DNA from: Brevinematales bacterium
Lineage (GTDB): Bacteria > Spirochaetota > Brevinematia > DTOW01
NCBI GenBank assembly: GCA_026415355.1
Contig: JAOAHF010000016.1
Span: forward strand, 1 to 40,203
DNA length: 40,203 nt
Direction: 5' to 3'
The translations under genes were made by a program, and so were the position numbers. The notes beneath the pieces are model-generated. The model was given only the letters and a program-made list of their open reading frames with translations. It did not search any database and was not told the DNA's origin. This document shows positions 32,868 to 40,203 of the stretch, in pieces. The first letter of the stretch is position 1; each line of letters starts with the position of its first letter.

Positions 32868-32897
32868 TTGAAAAAAAAGAAAATGTAAATTCATAAT
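32868..32897 (+). promoter_or_regulatory. Promoter of tRNA-Gly(UCC)
   Basis: TTGAAA (32868-32873), 18 nt, CATAAT (32892-32897), 14 nt before the tRNA. Confidence 0.5.
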
Positions 32898-32911
32898 TAA
32901 GTCGTAATCTC

Positions 32912-32984
32912 GCGGGAATAGCTCAGTTGGTAGAGCATCGGCCTTCCAAGCCGAGGGTCGCGGGTTCGAGTCCCGTTTCCCGCT
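32912..32984 (+). tRNA. tRNA-Gly (anticodon UCC)
   Basis: A 73-nt cloverleaf identical to the tRNA at 25047 except in the anticodon loop, which reads CTTCCAA (anticodon TCC). CCA is not encoded. The next gene starts 85 nt downstream and may be read through from the same promoter. Confidence 0.97.
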
Positions 32985-33068
32985 CATTACTCGCTCAGAT
33001 ATTGCCTATCGGTTACCAATCAATTCAAACCTAGAGATATTAAATCAACTTCCGAATATTACAAGTGT

Positions 33069-33872
33069 ATGAAGAAAATACTACAAATCGTAACACTAAT
33101 AATGTTGTCTACTCAAACATTTGGAGGAGTTATAAAAAACATATCAACTAACTCATACATAGACTGGACTAAAGGAGTAATAGTAATAGACTATATCTCT
33201 ACCGAAAATTTCTTAGTTAGCAGAACCTTCGCCGAAGATATCAATAGGCTAAAATATACTATCAAAAGGAAAATAGTTTCAGAAGCTCTTAACAACATCT
33301 CTGGTATAACGTTCGACGAAAACAGAAAAGTTGAAGATATCTTAACAATATTCCCAGAAAAGAGAGAAAACATAATATCACTTTTGGAAAAAACTGAAAT
33401 ACAAAATTTTAGATACTTCTCTGGCAAAGTCATGTCAAGATATACAATAGATATATTCGGAGAAAAAGGTATATTCGAAATCCTAAAATTACCATCAATT
33501 CCAAGAAACTACAAGGAATTCCTAAATTTATCTGAACCCAAAGAATATACAGGTATCATAATATCAACCAAAAAACATAAGCTAAATCTAGCTTTATCAA
33601 TGAAAATAGTCTCAAAATCTGGTAAACTTATATACAGTTACGCAGACTATAAAGGTAAAGAAAAGTATATAAATGTCTTCAAATCTCTGGAAGAAGCCAT
33701 AAAAAGTGAAATCTTCGGAGATAATATCTTACTTATCTTTCCAGTCGAAATAGCTGGAGAAAATAAAACAGACATAGTAGTCGAAGACAGTATAATAGAG
33801 AAGATATTATCAAGTGATGAAAATCATAACATTCTATACAATGGTAAAATAGGTATAATCGTTGAAGATTAA
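33069..33872 (+). CDS. Exported protein of unknown function
   Basis: The 267 residues open with a signal peptide (MKKILQIVTLIMLSTQTFGG). The mature part has a helical block (FAEDINRLKYTIKRKIVSEA, then NNISGITFDENRKVEDIL) that vaguely recalls LPP20 or FlgT N-terminal domains. Mixed strands follow, including YTGIIISTKKHKLNLALSM and DNILLIFPVEIAG. There is no cysteine at the cleavage site, so it is not a lipoprotein. I do not assign a family with confidence. It lies downstream of tRNA-Gly(UCC), and its TAA overlaps the converging nfi stop through a shared TTAA. Confidence 0.75.
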   Translation: MKKILQIVTLIMLSTQTFGGVIKNISTNSYIDWTKGVIVIDYISTENFLVSRTFAEDINRLKYTIKRKIVSEALNNISGITFDENRKVEDILTIFPEKRENIISLLEKTEIQNFRYFSGKVMSRYTIDIFGEKGIFEILKLPSIPRNYKEFLNLSEPKEYTGIIISTKKHKLNLALSMKIVSKSGKLIYSYADYKGKEKYINVFKSLEEAIKSEIFGDNILLIFPVEIAGENKTDIVVEDSIIEKILSSDENHNILYNGKIGIIVED

Positions 33873-34558
33873 ATCTTTTTCCTTTCTTCTTTCGAAATCT
33901 TGTCAGCAATCATAGACACAATCGGAAGCCTACAATCATCTAAATCAGAAAGTTTTTTAACTATCTCAACCGATTGTTTCAAGTTAATATAATTACCAAT
34001 TGAAACAAAAACTGGCTTTGAAGAAACTTTTGTCCTAATAACCTTGCCTATAATCTCTTTTGTAGAAGGATCAAAAATATCTCCTTCAGATCCTTTTACG
34101 TTAGGTATATCAACATACTGACCATATAGCAAAGACTTTGCTACCCCTATGGTAGGTTTCTGAATAATAGTCCCTAAATGAGTTGCTATCCCCACCCTAC
34201 GAGGATGGGCAAAACCTTGCCCATCAACTATTACAACATCAGGTACTTCAGACACTAAGTTAAAAGTATCAATAATAATAGGAATTTCTCTAAATGCCAA
34301 AAAACCTGGTATGTAAGGAAAACTAACTTTGCTTTTACTAACTAATATATCAATAACTTTATACTCTTTAGCATCAACTATAACTAAAACACCTATACCA
34401 TAATCATCTTTATAACTAACATCTACCCCACCTATAGTTTTCACAGAAGAAATATCTATCTCCCTTTCTTCGATAAGGTCTTTTATCATAAGTTGAACTC
34501 TCTTACATTCATCTATACTTCTCGCAGAAAGAGTTAAGTTCAAAATTTCAAAATTCAT
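33869..34558 (-). CDS. nfi: Endonuclease V (deoxyinosine 3'-endonuclease)
   Basis: The 229-residue repair nuclease cuts next to deoxyinosine in DNA. The metal-binding acids are present: D46 in GGVDVSY, E91 in YIPGFLAFREIP and D112 in VDGQGFAHPRRVGIATHLG. K141 in GVAKSLL is also conserved. Length is typical (about 220-225). The 3' end overlaps the converging exported-protein gene by 4 bp. No Shine-Dalgarno is seen upstream of the ATG at 34558, which agrees with the weak-leader trend of this genome. Confidence 0.95.
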   Translation of the reverse strand: MNFEILNLTLSARSIDECKRVQLMIKDLIEEREIDISSVKTIGGVDVSYKDDYGIGVLVIVDAKEYKVIDILVSKSKVSFPYIPGFLAFREIPIIIDTFNLVSEVPDVVIVDGQGFAHPRRVGIATHLGTIIQKPTIGVAKSLLYGQYVDIPNVKGSEGDIFDPSTKEIIGKVIRTKVSSKPVFVSIGNYINLKQSVEIVKKLSDLDDCRLPIVSMIADKISKEERKKI

Positions 34559-34724
34559 GCAATTAGTATGAATGATATATAGAAATTACATTCAATTAGT
34601 AACAAAATAAAAATCTATAGTATAACTCAAACTCCCAGATAGGTATATTTTATACATTACTTAAATCCCTTCTTGCTTTATTTTCCTAGCAATTTTACAA
34701 TTCATCTAAACTCTTCTTTCTTAG

Positions 34725-34751
34725 TTGACAATATAAAAAGTTATGTTTAAT
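34725..34751 (+). promoter_or_regulatory. Possible promoter of the marR-hisIE run
   Basis: A consensus TTGACA (34725-34730), the only one noticed in the window, with TTTAAT at 34746-34751 (15-nt spacing, short). A second AT-rich TATAAA at 34764 lacks a good -35 box. Confidence 0.3.
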
Positions 34752-34786
34752 AATTTTTCATGTTATAAAATTTTCGGAGGTCCAAA

Positions 34787-35146
34787 ATGGAAAATATATG
34801 CCGTTTGAGGAGAATATTTTCAACAGTTTATAGGTTGGAAAGAAATATAAAAAAGAGATTCGGGATAACCGCTAACGAAATAATGGTTTTGTGTCTGCTA
34901 AACGTTGTAAAACTCTCAGCTGGAGAATTATCAAAGGAAATGGGTATTTCAGAATCAAGGATGTCAAAAATAATAGACACTCTTGAAAAAAATGGATTTA
35001 TAATTAGGGAAGTAGGAAAAGATGATAAAAGAAAGATGTTGTTCTCAATAACAGAAAAAGGTAGAAAAAAAGTAAGAGAGTTTGCCGAGTCGGACTTTGA
35101 GGTTCCTGATATTGATATAGAGAAGTTATCTAATTTAATATGCTAA
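34787..35146 (+). CDS. MarR-family transcriptional regulator
   Basis: A 119-residue winged-helix DNA-binding protein. Core: [66 protein letters not shown]; the recognition helix is around [14 protein letters not shown] and the wing is [11 protein letters not shown]. It is shorter than usual (about 140-150) because the C-terminal dimerisation helix is reduced. A GGAGG site precedes the ATG. It lies 4 nt before hisIE and may be co-transcribed with it. The ligand and targets are unknown. Confidence 0.9.
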   Translation: MENICRLRRIFSTVYRLERNIKKRFGITANEIMVLCLLNVVKLSAGELSKEMGISESRMSKIIDTLEKNGFIIREVGKDDKRKMLFSITEKGRKKVREFAESDFEVPDIDIEKLSNLIC

Positions 35147-35150
35147 AACT

Positions 35151-35774
35151 ATGGTGAGTATAAATTTTCTTTTGGAAGAAGTTAAATTTAACGAGAAAGG
35201 ATTGATACCTGCTATTATACAAGATCAAACAACAGGAAGTGTATTAATGTTAGGATACATGAATAAAAAAGCTTTAGAAAAAACGATTGAAACAGGTAAA
35301 ACTTGGTTTTGGAGTAGATCTAGAAATAGTTTATGGAACAAGGGTGAAACATCTGGCAACTACCATATTGTTGAAAGTATAACACTTGACTGTGATAACG
35401 ATACATTACTAGTAAAAGTAAAACCTGTAGGACCTACCTGTCATACAGGTAACTATAGTTGTTTTTATAAAAACAACGAAGAAGTAAAAGCTTCACCAGA
35501 AATAATAAACGAAATCTACGAAGTCATAATAAACAGAAAAAGAACAATGCCCGAAAATTCCTATGTAGCCAAAAAAATGAAAGAAGGTATTGACAGAATC
35601 CTTAAAAAAGTAGCTGAAGAGGCAGGTGAATTCATAATTGCCTCAAAAAACGCAAATGAAAAGGAAATAATATACGAAATAGCAGATCTCATATTTCACT
35701 CACTACTAGTACTAGGATACTACGAAATACCAATTCACAAAATTTATGAAGAACTTAAATCAAGGAGGAAATAG
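35151..35774 (+). CDS. hisIE: Bifunctional phosphoribosyl-AMP cyclohydrolase / phosphoribosyl-ATP pyrophosphatase
   Basis: The 207-residue fusion catalyses steps 2 and 3 of histidine synthesis. The HisI part (1-115) has [51 protein letters not shown] and [15 protein letters not shown], with the metal-binding Asp and Cys residues. The HisE part (120-207) has [29 protein letters not shown] and [12 protein letters not shown]. Length fits. No other his genes are adjacent. It overlaps rnpA by 29 nt if the ATG of rnpA is used. Confidence 0.96.
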   Translation: MVSINFLLEEVKFNEKGLIPAIIQDQTTGSVLMLGYMNKKALEKTIETGKTWFWSRSRNSLWNKGETSGNYHIVESITLDCDNDTLLVKVKPVGPTCHTGNYSCFYKNNEEVKASPEIINEIYEVIINRKRTMPENSYVAKKMKEGIDRILKKVAEEAGEFIIASKNANEKEIIYEIADLIFHSLLVLGYYEIPIHKIYEELKSRRK

Positions 35775-36141
35775 TCTCAAGTTTCCAGTGAAATTTCACA
35801 GGATAAGGAAATTAAAAGATTTTAGGAATCTACTACAAAATGGAAAAATCATAAAATCACAATTTTGGATAGTAAGATTTATTCGAAACAATCAAAACAT
35901 GCTTCGCATAGCAGTATCGATAAGTAAAAAAGTTAACAAGAAATCAACTAAAAGAAACAGAATTAGACGTATAACAACAGAAGTATTACGTTTAAATCAA
36001 CATCTCTTAAAAGGAATAGACATATGGTTCCAAATAAAACTAGATCCTGGACAAAGTGAAATAAAATCAAAAATAGAAAATGTAATAAATGAAATCCATA
36101 GTAGATTAACGAACAATCAAAGAAAAGAACCCCTTGACTAA
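35746..36141 (+). CDS. rnpA: Ribonuclease P protein component
   Basis: A small basic protein partner of the RNase P ribozyme, 131 residues from the ATG. Family blocks: [40 protein letters not shown] and the RNR motif [15 protein letters not shown]. The start is puzzling. A strong AAGGAGG (35762-35768) lies inside the frame, but no ATG, GTG or TTG follows at the proper distance. The choices are the ATG at 35746 inside hisIE without a ribosome binding site, or the GTG at 35788, 19 nt past the AGGAGG, which gives a protein starting at the family's usual place. rpmH, its usual neighbour, is absent. Confidence 0.9.
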   Translation: MKNLNQGGNSLKFPVKFHRIRKLKDFRNLLQNGKIIKSQFWIVRFIRNNQNMLRIAVSISKKVNKKSTKRNRIRRITTEVLRLNQHLLKGIDIWFQIKLDPGQSEIKSKIENVINEIHSRLTNNQRKEPLD

Positions 36142-36391
36142 TATCCACTGGAAAATCTTATCTAAAAATTACACTTTCAGATAAAAATTAACAAACAATC
36201 TAGTGATACAAAGCTCTAAAGAATAAGGAAAGGTAAAATACCGATACCAAACCCTTTTAAACACACAATTTTTAAATTACCCTCAGGGAAGAGAACCCAA
36301 AAATCCTCAAGAGATAACGTACTTCATCATTCTCCTTTATTTTCCTTGAGATACATTACTATACCTAATTAAAATCAAGCAAAAAAATCAG

Positions 36392-36411
36392 AAGGGGGAT
36401 CATCTCCCCTT
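36392..36411 (-). terminator. Rho-independent terminator of the lipoprotein/porin transcript
   Basis: AAGGGG and CCCCTT pair around a short loop. Read on the minus strand, the hairpin is followed by GATTTTTTT and begins 3 nt after the lipoprotein stop codon. The rest of the 273-bp gap to rnpA has no recognisable gene. Confidence 0.85.
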
Positions 36412-36414
36412 AGC

Positions 36415-36855
36415 TTACTCGTTTATAATCATAACAGAGTTATATCCTCCAAAACCATCGTTTTCCTTGAGTGGGTTTGCCTGATCCTCAGACCAAACAA
36501 CACCACCATCTATAACATACTTATATTGCCATCTACCAGGCTTAACTTTCCATTCTACTGTCCAATAACCAGTCTTTTCATCTCTTTTCATTTCTATTGG
36601 AACATTATCAGTACCTGGAGTACCTTGAGATGGGGGAGCAGTCCAATTATTAAACTGACCAGCTAAATGAACAGTAGTAGCAGCAGGCCTATCAAACGTA
36701 AACCTCACTATAAGTTTACCACTTTCAGGATCCTTACCAACTACTTCATAAGGGATATATCTATCTTTAAGAACATCCCATAGTAAGCAAGAAGTCAAAA
36801 ACATACTCAAAACGATCACCACAAGCATTACAGGAACCACTTTTAGGCTTCTCAT
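36415..36855 (-). CDS. Lipoprotein with CBM48/AMPK-type glycogen-binding domain
   Basis: A 146-residue protein with a lipoprotein signal ending in the lipobox LTSC (Cys23). The mature part is an immunoglobulin-like early-set domain: FTFDRPAATTVHLAGQFNNW, then a loop, and GYWTVEWKVKPGRWQYKYVIDGG. FNNW and YKYVIDG are the hallmark of CBM48/AMPK glycogen-binding modules. It probably sits on a membrane in the periplasm and may bind alpha-glucans. GGAGG precedes the ATG. It is the last gene after two outer-membrane barrel genes, which suggests a joint role at the envelope. No enzyme domain is attached. Confidence 0.85.
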   Translation of the reverse strand: MRSLKVVPVMLVVIVLSMFLTSCLLWDVLKDRYIPYEVVGKDPESGKLIVRFTFDRPAATTVHLAGQFNNWTAPPSQGTPGTDNVPIEMKRDEKTGYWTVEWKVKPGRWQYKYVIDGGVVWSEDQANPLKENDGFGGYNSVMIINE

Positions 36856-36880
36856 AAACTACCTCCATTTTAATACATTA

Positions 36881-38680
36881 CTAAAAACTAATTTTCAAGT
36901 CAACATAAATTCTAGGCAAGTTTTGCAAAACATACCAACCATATATACCCTCAAACAGATTATTTTGATTTTTGTAGAAATTCATTTCTAGAGAATCTGA
37001 AATAATACCGTAATCTATATCATAAGTATCTCCCAAGATAGGATAACCATAACCTACCCTAACCAATACATAATCACTAGGCTTATAAACAACATTAGGA
37101 GAAATAGCATAATACATTAAGTTCAAGTCTTTCTTAACAGTACCAGGTACGAATCCTTTGGATGTCAAATCATCACTCCACATGAATATTGCACCTCCCA
37201 AGTTAATTGTAAAACCTTCTACTACTTCAATTCCCAAATTAGCTCTTGAAGAAATTCTCGTAATATTCCCTATTTTATTTTTGTCAACTACATTGTTAAC
37301 AACAGGATTGAAATAAATAGACTCATAAGCACCTAAAACAGATACACCTATAAAATTCAGTAAATCGTAAACTCCAATTCCTATCTTACCAATCATTCCA
37401 CCATTTATAAAATACGTTGAAGAAACGTTAAAGTATGGAAAAACATTGTACCTATTTAGTAAGTCTTCCATGAAGTAAGTAAACTCACCCACAAAATTAA
37501 AATATCCACCAAATAGTAACTCATAACTACCGCTAACCTTAGAAAAGAAATCAATTCTAGAAGCAGCTTCAGGTTTCACACTTATATTCGTGTTCGTAAA
37601 TAGTCTATAACTAGAATAACTACCCCCTAATTGTATCAAACTACCTTCTATTATATCTGAAAATACTCCTCCACTAATCCTGTAACCATCTCCCTTAAGT
37701 GCTTCATTAAAAGTCATATTATTTAGCAATTGTCCTTGAGAATTTAAAGTAAACTTAACATACAAATTAAAATAATCAGTATCACATTCTATATATCCAC
37801 CATAATTATACAAAGCAGCAAAAGACCTCATATTCGGAATTGTATAAATATAAGCATTCATTATCTCAAAATTATTCAGAGAAGCTCCTGAAAACCTATA
37901 GAAATCTCCAATAAGTCCTAAGCTGATCTGGGCAATATCCTCAATTTCAAAAACATCCAGTCTAACATTGGCACCACCTGATAAGTTAAGAGCTCCTTCA
38001 CTCCCATCTATAAAGTAAGACCCCAAAAATATCTGCCACATATATCCTTTTGCTCTTTGCTCTGCATAAAATCCACCCAAATCTCTACCTACAAGTGAAA
38101 GGTTAGTAGTATCCTCAGCCATACCAGGCATAGCAACAATAGTACCATCCATAAATTCAACAGGCCTTAAAATGTATGGTATTCCACCAGCTTCAGCGAG
38201 AGATGAAGAATCAACATAAAATCCATCATTATCAACTTTACTATTTGTAATATTACCTACTCCAAAAACACTAGAAGAAATAACCCAAGAATTAAAATAT
38301 TTTATACTATTTTCGGGATCATAGAATCTAGCAACCCTATATCTATAAAAAGGCACTATCTTCACTTTCGAAGCTTTTTGTAAATAATTTATCATCAAAC
38401 TGTCAATGGTAGCATGCTTAAACTTTGTGGTAGGCTGTACAATAACATTAGCAATTCCATAAATATCAGAAGTCAATTCGAGTAATACCCTAAAATTAAC
38501 TATAAATTCAACATTATCAAGCCCCAAGTATGAGTCAGTTGGAACATTATTATACACATAGTTAGATTGCATGTACTTAAAATCACCTATAGTAATCAGA
38601 TCTCCCTTAAACTTGACAGCACCAAATGACACAGGAATAAGCACCACAATATTAATCAAAAGAAATAAAAACCTTTTCAT
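36881..38680 (-). CDS. Outer-membrane beta-barrel (porin-like) protein
   Basis: A 599-residue exported protein with an N-terminal signal (MKRFLFLLINIVVLIPVSFG) and long runs of alternating polar and apolar residues ending in an aromatic C-terminus (YVDLKISF), as for outer-membrane barrels. No named family is recognised. A block at about 170-195 (PVEFMDGTIVAMPGMAEDTT) recurs as PVEFIDGSVETFSTAREDTT in the neighbouring gene, showing that the two are paralogs. GGAGG precedes the ATG. Together with the glycogen-binding lipoprotein it may form a surface carbohydrate-handling unit; that is inference from position. Confidence 0.8.
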   Translation of the reverse strand: MKRFLFLLINIVVLIPVSFGAVKFKGDLITIGDFKYMQSNYVYNNVPTDSYLGLDNVEFIVNFRVLLELTSDIYGIANVIVQPTTKFKHATIDSLMINYLQKASKVKIVPFYRYRVARFYDPENSIKYFNSWVISSSVFGVGNITNSKVDNDGFYVDSSSLAEAGGIPYILRPVEFMDGTIVAMPGMAEDTTNLSLVGRDLGGFYAEQRAKGYMWQIFLGSYFIDGSEGALNLSGGANVRLDVFEIEDIAQISLGLIGDFYRFSGASLNNFEIMNAYIYTIPNMRSFAALYNYGGYIECDTDYFNLYVKFTLNSQGQLLNNMTFNEALKGDGYRISGGVFSDIIEGSLIQLGGSYSSYRLFTNTNISVKPEAASRIDFFSKVSGSYELLFGGYFNFVGEFTYFMEDLLNRYNVFPYFNVSSTYFINGGMIGKIGIGVYDLLNFIGVSVLGAYESIYFNPVVNNVVDKNKIGNITRISSRANLGIEVVEGFTINLGGAIFMWSDDLTSKGFVPGTVKKDLNLMYYAISPNVVYKPSDYVLVRVGYGYPILGDTYDIDYGIISDSLEMNFYKNQNNLFEGIYGWYVLQNLPRIYVDLKISF

Positions 38681-38691
38681 AAAACACCTCC

Positions 38692-40203
38692 TTAATACTT
38701 AATATACATATCAAACCTTATGGCAGGCTCTACAGCAAGCTTGTATTCACCAGTATTTAACATCTTTCCATCAGAGTAGACAGTAGAACTTATATTATCA
38801 GGCATTATTAAACCACTGCTAAAATCTTTAGCTCCGTTATACATTATGACAATCGCTTCTAATCCTCTTCCTAAATCTAAATCATTAACACTAATCATGC
38901 CATACCACCCATATGAAATAGTAATATAGGAATCTACCTTCGGTATTTGATACCATATACCTATATATGGAGTTAAAAATACATTTTCTCCAACATTACC
39001 AACGTTAACGTTACCCACTTGAACAAAGCTTCTACCTCCAACTTTAAGCCACAGATTATCTCCTATTTCCCTTCTAGTCTTACTGTCAAATAGTGAAGAA
39101 AGCCTATATCCAGTATACAACCTCAAATCACTGTAAAGGATGTTTGTCGATAGAGAGATTACTGAGTCCCATATAGAACTATTGTTAATGTAACCTAATA
39201 AATCAATAGATACATCTCCTCCGAGATATCCAACGTTACCTATACCAACAACAGTAGTAACTGATTTTGAGGGCTTTTCAAGCTTGTTATCCCTCAAACT
39301 CAATTTTAGCAATGTCTTAACTTCATCTTCATCAGTAATAATGGAAATATTGTAGTATGTATAAGACTTAAAATCAATACCTACCATTGTTATATTTGAA
39401 GGATTTTAAGGCAAAACTGCTAAACCTGAAATTTCAGCCTTGATACCTTCTATACCTTTAAACATCAAACCACCAACAGCATATATACTACCTATTTCCG
39501 TCCTATTCGTTCCAGTATATATCAAATTTCTGATAACTCCTCCTTCAAGACCTAGATATGCAAGATTTACTATATCAAAAGAAATATATCCTCCTATAAA
39601 AGCGTAGGAAGCAGGAAACACGGCTATGTAGGGCAAAGAAACAGTATAGTTATTACTACTATTAACTGGTAACGGATAAAACCACCTATAGTCGCTTGTC
39701 TTTATTAAGTAACCTAGGTTATTCGTAGTCATCTCTCTATATAGAGCTCCAATATATATATCTCCAATACCTACATTACCAGCACCACCTATTTTAAAAC
39801 CTCCGAAGTTACCAGTAGTAAAAAGACTGAAAAACGATGAATTTTGAAAATCTCCAATACTACCATATATATTCTTTGCAAAATATCCCTCTATATCAAT
39901 AATACCATCAAAATAGCTTACATACATTCCATAGTAATCTTTTCCACCATACACTAAGTTGGTAGTATCTTCTCTGGCAGTTGAAAAAGTCTCAACTGAA
40001 CCATCAATAAATTCTACTGGGTATAGGAAGTATGGAACAAACCAGTGTGCTCTTGAGAATGTTGAAGAGAAAAGTTGGAGAGATGGAAGATAACTAAAGA
40101 ACATCTCGGAATGTGAATTTCTAAACTTAATCGCTCTATTCTTGAAGAATCCCTTGACAGTGAATATTTCATCAGAATATCCGACCACTCCACTGTTTAT
40201 ATC
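38692..40203 (-). pseudogene. Second porin-like gene, interrupted by one in-frame TAA and cut by the window edge
   Basis: The minus strand is open from the window edge (40203) to a TAA at 39408-39406, then open in the same frame to the true stop at 38692. Only six codons (NPSNIT) separate the TAA from the next ATG. The joined product reads continuously as barrel sequence (KAEISGLAVLP, stop, NPSNITMVGIDFKSYTYYNI) and ends DMYIKY, like its paralog's aromatic end. The N-terminus lies outside. The block PVEFIDGSVETFSTAREDTT matches the gene at 36881-38680. A single nonsense change, a sequencing error or stop read-through would all explain it. The absence of further damage implies a recent event or continued use. 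Confidence 0.75.

Noticed and set aside
36142-36391. Possible structured RNA between rnpA and the lipoprotein terminator
   Set aside because: Only weak, unrelated short hairpins were seen and no known RNA signature could be matched.

Overview
The window is an AT-rich bacterial segment (about one third GC by eye) with dense, mostly intact genes on both strands. Outer-membrane beta-barrel proteins, an OmpA-type protein, a lipobox lipoprotein and a type IV prepilin indicate a diderm (Gram-negative-type) bacterium. The CRISPR repeat style and the very large MalF-type permease recall thermophilic or deep-branching lineages, possibly spirochaete-related, but no marker here settles the phylum. Recognisable promoters almost all carry a TTGAAA -35 box, and several put the -10 box so close to the ATG that the mRNA should be leaderless.

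Layout. 1-822: end of a CRISPR array, no cas genes in view. 935-7517: ornithine decarboxylase-like enzyme, a pyruvate phosphate dikinase (PPDK)-like protein, a small unknown protein and the NAD(P)HX repair enzyme Nnr. 7575-21657: a compact sulfur and siroheme region. cysH-cysD-cysN-cysP, a sulfite-reductase-like paralog and a CobA-HemD fusion lie in one plus-strand run. hemL and the full sulfite reductase lie on the minus strand. tusA and a HemA-HemC fusion diverge from them, and hemB follows. Together these cover sulfate uptake, activation to APS, reduction to sulfite and sulfide, and most of siroheme synthesis from glutamyl-tRNA. A precorrin-2 dehydrogenase and a sirohydrochlorin ferrochelatase are not seen here. 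21837-24798: malG/malF-type sugar permeases. 25047-25394: tRNA-Gly(CCC) directly followed by a 7Fe-type ferredoxin. 25423-28510: prepilin, GlgA-like protein and OmpA-family protein. 28646-36141: housekeeping genes (rplT, rplS, pheS, ribH, tRNA-Gly(UCC), nfi, hisIE, rnpA), a CHAD-HD fusion, a MarR regulator and an unknown exported protein. 36415-40203: a glycogen-binding-type (CBM48/AMPK) lipoprotein and two paralogous outer-membrane barrels. The second barrel gene is cut by one in-frame stop and runs off the window edge.

The most interesting signal is a recurring pattern. Several proteins keep a full-length, recognisable fold but have lost residues that define catalysis in their families. The PPDK lacks its ATP-grasp residues while keeping the phospho-His and PEP domains. 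One of two sulfite reductases lacks the cysteine that bridges siroheme and the Fe-S cluster. The HemC half of a HemA-HemC fusion lacks the dipyrromethane-cofactor cysteine. A GlgA homolog lacks the ADP-glucose loop and the conserved Arg/Lys pair. Other items worth a look are a spacer that forms a terminator-like hairpin inside the CRISPR array, a CHAD + Ppx/GppA-like HD fusion, and the tRNA-ferredoxin co-transcript.
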